Part shown: piece by piece, positions 1 through 11,124 of the stretch | How the letters are laid out: every line of letters begins with the position of its first letter | Numbering within the stretch: the first letter of the stretch is position 1 | Source of the DNA: Helichrysum umbraculigerum | Taxonomy: Eukaryota; Streptophyta; Magnoliopsida; Asterales; Asteraceae | Assembly (NCBI GenBank): GCA_949592205.1 | Contig: CATIUR010000011.1 | Span: 930,001-994,000 of the forward strand | Reading direction: 5' to 3' | DNA length: 64,000 nucleotides | Notes under the pieces: model-generated | Seen by the model: the letters and a program-made list of their open reading frames with translations, nothing else | Database searches by the model: none | What the model was told of the DNA's origin: nothing | Program-made: the position numbers and the translations under genes

Positions 1-1541
1 TCTCCCCCAATAAGATAAAACAGTAAAAGTGGGGCCGTAAGACTCACCTGAGTCTTGTAGTAATCAGTTGCAATTAGCAAGTAGTAAGTAAAGCAAGTAG
101 GTTCTCTGAACCCGTAACCTTCAAATGCCTAATCATATGAAGTTATGTAAGTATGCGTCTCACGAGACGTTTCGTTTAGTTGTACACAACTAGTATATCC
201 AGTGTTTGTCCGTATGTTTGTAATTGTTTGTTTGTTGGAAAACATGTTTGGCCCGTTGGTGACGGTTTGTAGCAAAAATTCTAAAATGTTGACTTTGCTA
301 CAGTAAATTGCTACAGTACTGCTACAGTAAAATTTGACTTTTTTGTACAGTAACTTTGACTTTAAAATTTTGGTTTTCTGTGTTTTTGCGACACAATCTG
401 CGACACTAAAGTTTGGTATGCGACACAGTGGTTGTGTCGCATAGTAATGCGACACAAGAGCCCTGCGACACAGTGATTGTGTCGCAAAAGCTTGCGATGC
501 TAAATCAATAGCGACATAAGGGTTGTGTCGTATAATGTTTACGACACCAAGGTACAACACAGAGTACGACATAAAATACGACACAACATGGTTTATGCGA
601 CATAGTATGCGACACAAACGTTGTGTCGCAAAGATGAACATCAGTCCAGAAACTTTCGGGTTTCGTGATTTTCCGACCAAAACGCAAATCTAACCCATTT
701 TTGAGCTATAAAATCGTGTATTCTTCATGTATTAGGTTATATCTAAGTTGTGTACACATCAAAACATCAAAACATTACACCAAATTGAATAGATCTAAGG
801 TTTTAGAAATTTTTTACTTTTGCAAATCGAGCTAAATGGAGGATGAGATGATGAAAACGATCTTGATATTCTTGTTCCACTCGTGTTGGTGATTCCGAAT
901 ATGTAATTTTCGTGGGTCGGTTTGTATTCCGAAAATTTGGTGTGGATTTGGTTGAGAGTGTTTGGAAGATGTGTGTGTGTTTGAAATGGTGAAAATGAAA
1001 GAATGGGAGGAGGGGTTGGTTGGGGTTGGCTGATCCAAAGGGGGAGGGGGGGGAAACGCTCCCTAAAACTCAGTGTTTACACCGTGTCCTAATCGTTTAA
1101 TCCTTTGTTTTTAGTATTTTAACCAAACCGTTATATTTTAAAATGTAACTAAAATATTTAAATAAAAATACTTTGAAATTAATAATAAAACATTTGTCGA
1201 AGTATTTAAATTATTAATTCGCGTTTAATACGTTTTGTTGCATTATTTAAAATGTCGTCGCGATAATATATAAATAGTGTTCGTTTAATTGCGTATTTAA
1301 TATAACAAAATACGTTCTCATTATTTAAGTAAATTTCTGTCACCAACGTCCAAGTAAACTGTGTCGGACTCCGTCCGGTTAATTCGTACGATTCATCCAA
1401 ATCGCGTAAGTACACACATATATATATAAATCACCTTATATATATACAAATAGAGCCTGTAATTAGTCCTATTACATACTAATTACAACTAGTTACAAAC
1501 AATTTGGCATAATTAATTATCCTAATTATGCAGGTGTTACA
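1..1541 (-). mobile_element. 5' part of a gypsy LTR (minus strand), cut by the window edge
   Basis: Read on the minus strand, an LTR begins at 1541 with TGTAACACC and runs out of the window. The + strand ends in GGTGTTACA and the next base resumes a gag reading frame, so this LTR belongs to an element inserted into gag. Its order matches the LTRs at 3259 and 22744: AT-rich start, leader, an array of GCGACACAA/TTGTGTCGC palindromes (387-630) and a GGTGAGT module (ACTCACC on +, 43-49). Since the LTR start faces the gag, this is the 5' LTR of a minus-strand element. The rest of that element is outside the window. Confidence 0.8.
387..630. repeat. Array of GCGACACAA/TTGTGTCGC palindromes
   Basis: About ten copies of a motif whose halves are GCGACACAA and TTGTGTCGC, many adjacent and able to pair with 8-10 bp arms. 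Spacers are A/T-rich and vary. The same motif fills comparable positions in two other LTRs (4382-4652 and 23369-23601). ORFs across it are artefacts of the repeat. Confidence 0.9.
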
Positions 1542-2203
1542 TTTGGAACCATAAAATGCAAGGTGATAATATCACTGGTTACACCAACCGCTTTCACCAA
1601 CTGTCACTTCTGTGCCCATCCATGGTTGATCCTGAGTACAAGAGGATCGAGAAGTACGTCGATGGACTCCCTGACAGACTCCAAGACCTAGTAACTTCAT
1701 CCAAACCGAGTTCTATTCAGAACGCCATTCGTATGGCCCATGAACTGACGGCTAACTCCGTCCGCCGTGGCCCAACTTCCACCCCGTCTGCAAACAACAA
1801 ACGCAAATGGGAAGTAAGTCCCAACCCATCCAACCCGACCTCCAACAAAAAGCCTGCAACCGTTAATGCCGATGAATCGAAGGCTTACAAGGGGAGCAAG
1901 CCTTACTGCTTCAAATGTAGCCGTCATCATGACGGTACCTGTCCCTGCTCCAAATGCAAGAAATTTGGACACCTAGCCAAAGATTGCCGAACCAACATCA
2001 CTGGTACCAACACCAACGCACCCAAGACCTGCTACGAGTGTAATGGTACTGGGCACTTCAGGAAGGATTGCCCAAAGCTGAAGTTGAAAAACAATAACAC
2101 TGCTCAAGGAAGAGCTTATGTACTCAACGCTAGGGAGGATCCCCAGGATCCAAGGCTTATTGATTTGCTCAACCCGGGTACGCTCATTCTTAGATTACCC
2201 TAA
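1542..2203 (+). pseudogene. gag: Truncated Ty3/gypsy gag (zinc-knuckle half)
   Basis: The frame is open from the LTR junction at 1542; the ATG at 1556 is internal to the old gene. The first part (TNRFHQLSLLCPS, KRIEKYVDGLP) is the C-terminal half of the plant gypsy Gag domain. Zinc knuckles follow at about residues 118-144 (CFKC...CSKCKKFGHLAKDC) and 158-171 (CYECNGTGHFRKDC). The frame ends soon after the second knuckle, where autonomous relatives continue into the protease, so pol is absent rather than mutated. The N-terminal half was separated by the minus-strand LTR insertion. Gag would form the virus-like particle and bind element RNA. Close relative of the gag at 21253-22320. Confidence 0.85.
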
Positions 2204-2480
2204 CTGCTTCCCAAAATTTCTTACTTAATAATGTTTGTTTACTGTTTTGTATTCTATGTGTTCCTTAGATCCTAAGTACCTGATAGGACTAGGAAACGAA
2301 TGACTATACGAATAGCGACAGTGTAACTTGCAGTGCACTTTAAATACCGCGAATAAACTTCTTTCCCAAATATCTCACACTGGTTGAGACCGGGAACTCT
2401 AACGTTATTTTAAACATATCATCTATTAGAACTTCACTTACATGTAGCGATTCTTAAATAGAACACTTATTTCGTAGGAA
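2204..2480 (+). other. Internal non-coding stretch of the gag-only element
   Basis: No convincing gene. It holds small hairpins of the type found throughout these elements, for example CTTAG-ATC-CTAAG at 2264-2276. Confidence 0.5.
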
Positions 2481-3162
2481 ATGACAACTCACTCCGTCAG
2501 CAGTCCTACATTGGATGATGAACTGATGAACGAGGAACCAATGATGTTTCCTTACCTCCTTGAACTCGAGAGTGATACAGAGCATACCACTGAATCAGCG
2601 ACAGCACCTACCTCCACTGTTGCTCTAACTGTTGCCAAAACACCCGTCACTGTAGACCAGAGTACAGAACTGGTCAACCGCCTCAATGATACTCTCAACT
2701 CGGTGCGAAAGCAACTAAACGAAGCACGGGAAGACATCAAGGACCTACGACGAATTGTCTTCCAGAATGACGTGCGTATACGTGAGTACGAACTACGTTT
2801 GATAGCCATAGAAAACCCTGCTTCACCACCAACTTCACATGGTACTCCTGCTGAAGAGGATACCGACACTGACTGTACACCACCTCCAGCAAAAAGGGTG
2901 TGCCGGAAACTACAAGGGAAAGAAGCCACTCTGTTTCCAATGCACTCGGCATCATAAAGGACCGTGTGCCATACCCATCGGTCGATGCAAATCCTATCCT
3001 AAAAGTACGAACTCTCCTAAAGCGAAGCTGTGCTTCAACTGCGGGAATGTCGGCCATTTCAAGGCCCAATGCCCACTACCTCCAGGCAACAAAACTAAGG
3101 GTACGTCACTACCTGACAACTGTCTTACTACGAATACTGTAGGACCTACCCTACTACTGTAG
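2481..3162 (+). pseudogene. Second gag-like ORF: acidic coiled coil plus zinc knuckles, frameshifted
   Basis: The first frame (2481-2957) starts at an ATG and gives an acidic, Thr/Ser-rich N-terminus, then a charged heptad-like segment (about residues 60-110, ELVNRLNDTLNSVRKQL onward) that looks like a coiled coil. Around the A-run at 2890 the frame slips by one base; the second frame (to 3162) holds knuckles CFQCTRHHKGPC and CFNCGNVGHFKAQC. A single ancestral protein with coil then knuckles is likely. It follows the first gag and precedes the polypurine tract, so the element carried two nucleic-acid-binding ORFs and no enzymes. The coil type resembles the start of the gag in the element at 63187. 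The slip looks like an ordinary indel in a homopolymer. Confidence 0.65.
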
Positions 3163-3223
3163 GCTACTAGTACACATTTTAGCTACCTGACGAATATCGA
3201 ACTACCGACTACTACTTCAAACA

Positions 3224-3258
3224 AATTTCGGGACGAAATTCTCCTAACAAGGGGAGAA
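3224..3258 (+). promoter_or_regulatory. Polypurine tract with preceding hairpin
   Basis: AATTTCG-GGA-CGAAATT at 3224-3240 forms a 7-bp hairpin; the purine run AAGGGGAGAA then abuts the LTR start TG at 3259. The polypurine tract primes plus-strand DNA synthesis. The hairpin recurs before the tracts at 22709-22725 and, inverted, 40508-40525. Confidence 0.85.
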
Positions 3259-3355
3259 TGTAACAACCGCAAAATTAGGGTCAATTTAAAATTTTCCTAA
3301 TTACGTGCTTACTACGTGTATTTAATATAAAATAAGATTAAATACGATAATTACT

Positions 3356-3358
<3 letters not shown>

Positions 3359-3406
<48 letters not shown>
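3359..3406. repeat. (TA)n microsatellite
   Basis: About 24 TA units inside the LTR, followed by a broken TA stretch to about 3422. Confidence 0.95.
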
Positions 3407-3408
<2 letters not shown>

Positions 3409-4381
3409 TGATATATATATACATGTATACGATTCGTTCAGATCGTATAAAACTACAATTGTAAAAACATACGGACGTTGGTAAAACAATTATTAAATAA
3501 TGGGGAATTATTTAATTACTTCAACTACTACTTTATATTATGTTTATAATATAACGGACACGTACGTTTTTAATTAAAACTTTACTGAACTCTACGAAAA
3601 CGCGACCGACCGACAAAGGCAAAACAAAGTTATATTTTATAACTTAGAAACAAGTATTTTGATAAAATACTTCAACTAAAATATCGAGTAATATTTCGTA
3701 TTTTAAAACGTATAATTAATCATGTATAAAATGATTTTAACGTTTAAACGACCGGGGAAACGAACACTGCACGGAGCGCGACTCGGGGAACAAGTTTGGG
3801 GCAACCCACACTTCGGTGGGCCAACCCACCAACCGGTCAAAGGGGGAGGGACATCACCCCCCCTCACCCTCATTCCCACTATCTCACTCTTTCTCTAACT
3901 CTTACTCAATCTCTCTTTCTCAAACTCTCTCATCTCTCTCTCTATCTCGGCTCACTCTCTCTCTAGAAATCACACACTAAACAAGCTTGGATCACAAAAA
4001 TAGAAGGAGCAAAGGCGATCATCGCAACGAGGGCTACGCGTTCATCTTTTCGGTTTCTCGATCCGACGACTTTGTAAGTTTTCCGGCGACTCTCGAAACT
4101 TCCGATTTCAGTTATTTTGCTAGTATAATGTTCCCCTAGCTAAATGATGTCCAAATATATAATTAAAACTCGTTTTTGAAAACATTATCGAAAATGTCGG
4201 TTTTGGTCACTTTTAAGAAAACGACACCACAAACACTAAAAACGCCAACCAATAATTTTTATGAACTTTTTGTAACATACTAGAACTTGTGTAAAAGTAT
4301 CGGGTCAAACCGAGGTCGTTTGACCCAAAAACCGAGCTTAAAAATGTAACAGCCTCTTGTGTTGCATCAGGCCAAAAATCC

Positions 4382-4652
4382 ATGAGACACAAGGCTTGTG
4401 TCGCATAGAAGCATAAGACACAAGCGTTGTGTCGCATAAAACATAAGACACAAGCGTTGTGTCGCATAAAACATAAGACACAAGGATTGTGTCGCATTGA
4501 AGCATAAGACACAAGCGTTGTGTCGCATAAAACATAAGACACAAGCGTTGTGTCGCATATTGTGTCGCATTAAGTTGCATCCATGAGACACAAGGCTTGT
4601 GTCGCATGACAACCATAATACACAAGCACTGTGTCGCATTTAGTGTCGCAAA
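4382..4652. repeat. 30-bp tandem array of GACACAA/TTGTGTC palindromes
   Basis: The motif AGACACAAG-CG-TTGTGTCGC recurs about every 30 bases (TGTGTCGCA near 4398, 4428, 4458, 4488, 4519, 4549, 4601, 4631), with A/T-rich spacers such as ATAAAACATA. Each unit can fold into a 7-9 bp hairpin. It is the most regular of the three arrays of this motif. Confidence 0.92.
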
Positions 4653-6043
4653 AACCCAATAAACAGAAACCAAAAACATTCTAAGTGTTTAAAAATCACT
4701 TTTCAACAACCAAATCAAATACGATACGATTTATACATGAAAATACTATACTTTTGGAAGTATACACCAATACTCGAATACATATAAGATTACACTTATT
4801 TAAAACGCGAGATCCCACTCGCGCACATACACGAGATTACACTCGAACACCTATGAGATTTCACTCATACACTCTAGGGTTACACCCACTTGGAATTACA
4901 TTCACTTGAACGTTACACGTTACAATACAAATGTACTTGACAACTATACGATTACGACAACTGCATAATAATAATAATAGATGAGATTATTATTACACTC
5001 CGATACCAACGGGCCGTACAACTTTGCTACAAACTACGACTTACAAACAAATACAAACGTACAAACAACAAATGGACATTAACTAGTTTAGGAACAACTA
5101 GCATGGATACCTTACAAGTATTCCATTTACTTACTAAACCTTATGCGTATTAGGACGCTAAGGGTTGCTAGTTCGGGATACTACTTTGCTTGCTTACTGC
5201 ATTGTCTGCTAGACTCAGGTGAGTCTCACAGCCCCTATTTTACTGTTTTTCACTGAGGGGTGAGATGCATTACTTGTTTTACATGAACACACATATTTAC
5301 TTGCTGGCATGATTTACGTACCTTACTGATTTACGGATACGCCAATTGCATGAGTTTCGTTTAATCCAATGAAGGCCTCCTAATCATAGTTGTTAGTTAT
5401 GGGATAAGCGCGAGTTTTAGTATATGGATCCATATGGGACTGACAATCCCCGCCCAGGGTAACACGCACTACCACGAACCATTACTGTAGAAACGGGCGT
5501 TTCTTACTCGTTTCATATGAATGTTTTTGGATTAACATTCACGGGGGCACAATATTTACTGTACGTTAAGCTTCAACTATGGTGGCTCATGGCAAGGGTA
5601 TCAAACGATTAGCATGACCTGCAATCACTACTTACTTACTGGCTAACTGATGTTTTACAAATACAACTGTTACTTGTGTGTTCAAACTATTGACTTACAA
5701 ACCTGTGAGATTCACCAACCTTTTGGTTGACCGTTTTAGTAATGCATTCTCAGGTACGCAGCTTTAGATGGATGCCCAACAGGATATGCTTATTAGCTCG
5801 AGTCGCATGCATTTACAAGCTTGGAGATTTTCATACATTACTTTTGTACTAGTTGTTATGTAATAGAATCTCTAGGAAACTTACTCGAACTCGAGCTTGT
5901 ATTTTGAATTACTTATGTACTAATGTAATAACTTTTCGAACGTCTCATATAGAGTCGTTCACTGTATCCTTTGTGCTTGTAATTATTGATTAGTAACACC
6001 CAAAAACTCGCTTCCGCAAACTATTAAATTTGGGGGTGTTACA

Positions 6044-6700
6044 GCTGGGTTTATATCATATATGGGTACGCTTTAATACAAACTATGTTTAAACGGGTTC
6101 AGAGTGATCCGAATGTGCAATACGTGTGGAACACCGTAAAATGTCCTATTACTTAGTATAGTGCTGGAACCACCTCTGGTGTAGTACAAACGCATGGAAG
6201 CTACAGAACGGCCGTCGGTGTATACACCCTAACTTGCATTAGTGCGCAAGGCATGGAATGCCGTAAAACGTCCTAGTACCTCGTGTAAGTACCGGAATCA
6301 TCCTTCGGGAACGGTTCCCATACACCCAAGCTATGGAACGGACGTCGGTGTATACATTCTGAGCAGCACTGGGTCATCCACCAGCTCTAAACCTAACAAA
6401 CCATCGATGAAAAGTTAACAGACGCTTTCCGAATCAGGTCTTAAATGCTCTATTTGAATTAGAATACTTTATGGTATCAAAGAAAGGTCATAAATTAAAT
6501 ATCGGTCTGTTTCCTTATTCATGCGCCCAGGAGTTAACTCCAAGACGGGTCACTTGTCTTCACAGACAGTGTTGGGGGTAGAGCAGCCTGATCTGATCAG
6601 TATCATGACAACCTTGTACTCAGTGACATGCTATCTGAGGAATCAGATAGTAGGGTGCTAGTGTTGACTCCATAAAGTACCTAAAACTGTAGAACACAAA
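6044..6700. repeat. Remnant with a two-copy ~128-bp tandem repeat and mini-hairpins
   Basis: CCGTAAAATGTCCTA at about 6134 and CCGTAAAACGTCCTA at about 6261 start two diverged copies that end in CGGTGTATACA (near 6222 and 6350). CTATCTGA-GGAA-TCAGATAG (6631-6650) is an 8-bp hairpin. The style is like the non-coding DNA of the gag-only elements, so this is probably internal sequence of another such element. No ORF. Confidence 0.6.
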
Positions 6701-7285
6701 TACTTAGAAAGAACGTTTTCAAAATATCAATTTAAACATCATCTCCCCTTAAGGCTAATGAAATCACAACAAACACTCCTCTCCATACTGATTATCACTT
6801 ACTTTTTTATTTTGCTGTTTATTTAGTTTAATTTAAGACCTAAGTAATTAAAAACCAAAAATCAAATCTCTTGTTTACAAACCCTACTAAATCGAATCGA
6901 TCGTCTTGACTGCTTGGTTTCACAATACGGTTGATCTTAAGAACGACCCTGAGTCATTACTTACTACTATCCATAGTTATAAGTAAAACTTAGGTCCCCA
7001 GCTTTATAAATTTAAAACCACCCTCCAATCGCCCGCCTCGAGCGTAAGGTCCGGCAACGACAAGGAAGCGATTCCTTGACCGACCGTTCGGGGCACGATC
7101 AAGCTACTCAAGTGAAGTGTGACATTTTAAGTGAACGATTTATGGTTATTATTAATTTTTTTAGTTCTTTAAAAAAAAGAAAAAAGTTATCATTAATCAT
7201 ACAATAGTGTATTTTAAGATGATGGTTCATCAATTAAAAGTAAAAGGAAATAAGAACAGCTTGTTTTTTTTTTTACCCTCAGGTG
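6701..7285. other. No recognisable gene
   Basis: AT-rich sequence with a short GC-richer patch at 7020-7110. No ORF or family that I recognise. Confidence 0.5.
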
Positions 7286-7456
7286 CGATTGAAAACCATT
7301 GACCGTTTAGTGTGAAGGACAATACGTGTGTGATGATGTTTAAAAGTAAAGATGATCTTTACGACAGAAAAGGTAAAGTACTTCCAGCGAAATTGAGCAC
7401 AAACCATAACAACTATTTATGTGATTTACTTTATATTTTCTTACCTTTCCGCAATT
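7286..7456 (+). repeat. Copy 1 of a ~170-bp dispersed duplication
   Basis: Nearly identical to 17538-17708 (only a few base differences by eye). Downstream the copies diverge at GCAA/T, exactly where copy 2 carries the start of a Helitron, so copy 1 shows the empty site. Confidence 0.9.
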
Positions 7457-7741
7457 AATTTAAAAGGAATGAAGAGTTTTAAGTTACTGATCCTACTGTA
7501 AGTATTTTATGTTCATGTATTTCACTTTCAACAAAGTTGTACGGAGTACTTTCTTATCCGGAAAGAATATCTTTGTACACGATTAAATTATACAAGTGTT
7601 ACAGAATAGTTTTATAATTATAAATTATTATATAATATGATGATAGATGAGTATGAAGCATATGTTCTATAATTCTGCTTGTCTATTCCCTTGTTTAAAC
7701 AAAGCTCCCAATAACAAATAAATAAAGATGTAAAATATAAA

Positions 7742-7997
7742 GGGTAAAAGCTATAAATTGGTAATGTACTTTCATTTTTGTTTCAAAGTGGGTAACATAC
7801 TCATTTTATCACCAATGTTGGATATAAACTCTTATCTTTTGTTCCAATGTGAGTAACCTAGTATGTTTTGTTTGCATTTGTGATTACTTGGCTCTGACTT
7901 GTTTTCTTATTTATTGACGTTGTATTCCACGTTGGATATGATTACATATATACCTTATATATAACTTATTACTCGACCAATAAGTTATATATATGAT

Positions 7998-8054
<57 letters not shown>

Positions 8055-8369
8055 CAAAATTGTATGAAGAACTTGACATTTTGATGAAGTAGGAAAGAAT
8101 AGCTTCAATTAGTGTTTCAAAAATATATTTATATGTAATCATATCAAATACGGAATGTAACGTCATCAAATAAGTAAACAAGACATCGCTACTAATCACA
8201 TATGCAAATAAAACATATAAGGTTACTCACATTGGAACAAAAAATAAGAGTTTGTATCCAACATTGGAACAAAAAATAAAAGTTTGTATCCAACATTGAT
8301 AATAACATGAGTATGTTACCCATTTTGAAACAAAAATGAAAGTACGTTACCAATTTATAGCTTATACCC
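7742..8369. mobile_element. Mutator-type foldback MITE with 9-bp target duplication
   Basis: Terminal inverted repeats of about 120 bp begin GGGTAAAAGCTATAAATTGG on the left and GGGTATAAGCTATAAATTGG on the reverse-complemented right. The element is flanked by AAATATAAA at 7733-7741 and 8370-8378, a perfect 9-bp duplication typical of Mutator-like elements. The right arm has an extra internal copy of a ~35-bp segment. The centre is an (AT)n run (7991-8054). No transposase. ORFs reading IYIYIY come from the AT run. Confidence 0.93.
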
Positions 8370-8396
8370 AAATATAAATAAATGAAGACTTTTCAG

Positions 8397-8492
8397 ACAA
8401 AGTCATGCAAGTACTACGTACAATATTTTGTTTAAGTTATACGGAGTAATCAGAATATCATTATCAATTTAACGTGCATACAGTTGTCATGG
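8397..8492 (+). repeat. Copy 1 of a ~95-bp duplication
   Basis: Similar to 10838-10923 (shared ATCAGAATATCATTATCAA and CGTGCATACAG), with small indels. Origin unknown. Confidence 0.8.
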
Positions 8493-8616
8493 GCTCCCTT
8501 TATTTATTGGTGTGTAAATGATGTTGTTTTCAATTGATTCCTTTGTCCAATATGCTACTGTATTATTTTTTGTAATTTCGAGAATTATGATAAAATATAC
8601 TGTATAACAATACTAA

Positions 8617-8901
8617 GACCGCTCCCAATCATGCATCGGTTTAAATTTTTTAATTATTTTAGTGTTTTCCTTTTAATTAATTTAATGTTTTTATTTTTAA
8701 TTAATGTAATGTTTAATTAAAATGGAAAATGTTTTATTTAATTTTGTGTTTTAAATAAATAAAGTAAATAGTGTGTGCGGTCCAGAAAAAAGTGAAGTGA
8801 TGTTCACTATTAGCAGTGTAATGTCAATTTTGTAAACTGCTGAGATGGTGCTGATTTGGCAAAAACTGACAAATCAGTTAGCATCACTATTGGGAGGAGT
8901 C
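8617..8901. mobile_element. PIF/Harbinger-type (Tourist-like) MITE
   Basis: Ends GACCGCTCCCAATCATG and, reverse-complemented on the right, GACTCCTCCCAATAGTG. TAA flanks both sides (8614-8616 and 8902-8904), the 3-bp duplication of this superfamily. 285 bp, AT-rich, non-coding. Confidence 0.85.
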
Positions 8902-8974
8902 TAAGTAGGTGTAACCCATGTGGAGGGAACTTTTGTAAGAGTGGTTTTAACTTTCAAATTATAGTTAATTATTA

Positions 8975-9226
8975 CCTATGCCCCGTTAAAAGTGTCATGT
9001 TTTATATTTTTAAAGTTTTTCCTTTTCAATTTTGATCTTAAATATTTTTATTTGTATTATAATAATTGATAAAAATTATACCAATAAAACTACATTTAAA
9101 ACCCATTCCATTTATATTTTTTGAATCAAATATTATATAACATAAACCAAAATATTTTATCGCAAAATTGAAATGAAAGATTTAGAAAAAGTCAAAAACA
9201 TAACACTTATAATGGGACACATGAAG
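8975..9226. mobile_element. Degenerate Stowaway-like MITE
   Basis: Inverted ends CCCCGTTAAAAGTGTCATG and GTCCCATTATAAGTGTTATG (right end reverse-complemented), flanked by TA. 252 bp and AT-rich. Weaker than the Stowaway at 29614. Confidence 0.7.
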
Positions 9227-9780
9227 TAATTAAGGGTGAGGTTCCTAGAAGAGACAAAAATGAAGGAAGTAATAGAAGCTAATGAGGAGGTGACAAGTGT
9301 CCTCCTCATTTCTTCACCTTTTTATCAAATTTCCTCCCCTCTCTTTTTTCATTTTTCCATCTTTTTATCCATTTCCCCTTTCTTTATTTATTTCTTTTTT
9401 TTTCTAAAAACTTTTGTTAAAAAAAATTATATTTATAAAAAAATTATTAAAAAATATTTTAAACTTTAAAATAACTTTTTTTAACTTGTGAGAATTTCTA
9501 TAACACTTTTATTAAAAATAAAGAATTAAATAAAAATTGTTAGATTTTTTAATAAAAAATTATCACTTTTAACAATTATAAATAAAAAAAATAGTTTTTA
9601 ACATTTAAAATTTTTTTTTTTTACTGTTTAGTTTTTTCTTTTTTACATCATTTTCATATTTGGATGCACCAGCTATTATATATTATGATGCAGATGAATA
9701 TCAAAAACAAGATGAAATGAAAGTAAACTATTATTGTGTTAACTAACATTATAAACTATGATACACTGATTTTCTCTGAA
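9227..9780. other. AT-rich stretch with one strong palindrome
   Basis: TGAGGAGG and CCTCCTCA (9283-9308) form an inverted repeat, followed by a pyrimidine-rich run. The ORF over this run is low-complexity and not believable. Nothing else recognised. Confidence 0.4.
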
Positions 9781-10120
9781 TATAATGCGTGGAGTGTTTA
9801 AATATCATGCACCGACTTTCAAAATATACAATAAAACGTCGTTATTGAATTAAAAATTGGTGCATCATAGTTATAAAACATGGTTCATCATAGTTATAAA
9901 ACATGGTGCATCGAGTGTTTAAAATATCATGCATTGACTTTTAAAATATACTATAAAACATCGTTATTGAACTAAAAGGTGGTACATCATAGTTATAAAA
10001 CATGGTGCATCATAGTTATAAAATATGGTGCATCATAGTTATAAATATGACGCTCTGACTTTTAGATATACGATAAACATCATTAGTATATAAATCTTGG
10101 TGCATTATAATTATAAAATA
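9781..10120. repeat. Direct repeats around GGTGCATCATAGTTATAAAA
   Basis: A ~120-bp unit starting GTGTTTAAA-ATATCATGCA occurs at about 9797 and 9909, and the short GGTGCATCATAGTTATAAA unit recurs six or more times. Possibly subterminal repeats of an unidentified DNA transposon. Confidence 0.7.
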
Positions 10121-10142
10121 TAATTTTAATTTTACGATATAT

Positions 10143-10442
10143 AATCACATGTGATTTTTATTTAAAAATTGATATTTGATGAGCAATTTACCGATATTTG
10201 ATAATTCATGTATGATTCCAACTTGATTTTTACTTAATTGTATAATTATAGTCAATGCTTTGAAAATCCGTATTTGATTACTCTTTAATCATATGTGATT
10301 GATATTTTGATGTTCAATCGCATGTGATTACAACTTGGTTTTTCATGTTTAAATCTTTTTAAATTATCAATGATTTAAATTTAAAGTTTAATTGCAGATA
10401 TAAATGTGTTTGATTATTTTTTAGTGTTAAATCACATGTGAT
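10143..10442. repeat. Four copies of near-palindrome AATCACATGTGATT
   Basis: Copies at 10143-10156, 10287-10300 (AATCATATGTGATT), 10316-10329 (AATCGCATGTGATT) and 10429-10442. The motif is a 14-bp palindrome with CATGTG at its centre. Role unknown. Confidence 0.85.
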
Positions 10443-10837
10443 TTCACATTACAAAATTTTCAAATCAAATAAAAATGAAAAAAAAAAACTTTGTCGAAAG
10501 TAAAGCTTGAGTGATCTATAATCGAAAAGAAAAAGATGTTGATTTCGAATGTGTAATTTTTATAATTTATAGACATACGGTTTGTGCAATATTTAGTTTT
10601 TTTAAAAAAAGTTGGAAATAAGTTTTTAAAATGTAGTAATACTATTGGTTATTCTATTCTTCATTTTTTTTGTCAATCCTTTTTGAACTTTTCTCTAAAA
10701 TTTAGATATGGATAAGGAAGAACTCCTTTTAAAACTACATCTTTTTCCCGATTATTTAAGTAATGACAATGTTGATTTATTGGTTAATTAAGTTATAATT
10801 TTTTGATCAATGGTCCTAATTAATTGACTTTTCATTC

Positions 10838-10923
10838 GAGAAAGTCATGCAACTACTCCGTACAATATTTGTTTAAGTTGTAATCAGAATATCATTATCA
10901 ACTTCACGTGCATACAGTCGTCA
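10838..10923 (+). repeat. Copy 2 of the ~95-bp duplication
   Basis: Partner of 8397-8492. Confidence 0.8.
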
Positions 10924-10935
10924 TGGATTTACTTT

Positions 10936-11116
10936 GGGATCTAATATACATATCACTTTTTTTTATTTTTTATTTTAAAACATAATCATTACTGTACTTT
11001 TTTTGTACTTTTTCCATCACTTTTTCTTAACATTCTGTACTTTTTTTACTATTCTATACACAATCAATGATTAGTGATATATTAATTGGAAAAATGTGGT
11101 ATATAAAGAGGATCCC
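10936..11116. mobile_element. Small hAT-type MITE with 8-bp target duplication
   Basis: TTTACTTT flanks both sides (10928-10935 and 11117-11124). Ends are GGGATCTAATATAC and, reverse-complemented, GGGATCCTCTTTATATAC. An 8-bp duplication fits hAT, though the termini lack the usual CA start. 181 bp, non-coding. Confidence 0.75.
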
Positions 11117-11124
11117 TTTACTTT

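Larger units (their letters stand above)
3259..6043 (+). mobile_element. 3' LTR of the gag-only gypsy element, 2.8 kb
   Basis: Starts TGTAACAAC just after the polypurine tract and ends GGGTGTTACA, giving inverted termini. In order: AT-rich U3 with a (TA)n run, CT-rich leader-like stretch (3870-3975), a GTAAGT site at 4074, the palindrome array (4382-4652), CTCAG/GTGAGT at 5214-5224, a CAACC-TTTT-GGTTG hairpin (5716-5729) and CATTCTCAG/GTAC at 5745-5757. The last part (CGCTTCCGCA then GGGTGTTACA) matches the LTR ending at 26049. The 5' LTR is not in the window, having been separated by the insertion at 1541. Confidence 0.85.

Noticed and set aside
2880..2900. Programmed ribosomal frameshift at the A-run of the second gag-like ORF
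   Set aside because: The needed shift is +1 and the codon phase does not match a classic -1 slippery site; a simple indel is more likely.
4382..4652. CRISPR-like appearance of regularly spaced palindromic repeats
   Set aside because: Spacers are short, A/T-rich and nearly identical, the setting is a plant LTR, and there are no cas genes.
4213..4679. Several 90-113 codon ORFs reading repeated Arg-His-Asn, Cys-Val-Leu on the minus strand
   Set aside because: They are three frames of the same 30-bp palindrome array; repeats of length divisible by three leave frames open by chance.
7911..8199. ORFs with long Ile-Tyr runs
   Set aside because: Translation of the (AT)n run in the Mutator-type MITE.
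9236..9469. 77-codon ORF rich in Phe, Ser and Lys
   Set aside because: Pyrimidine-rich and A-rich low-complexity DNA; no recognisable domain.
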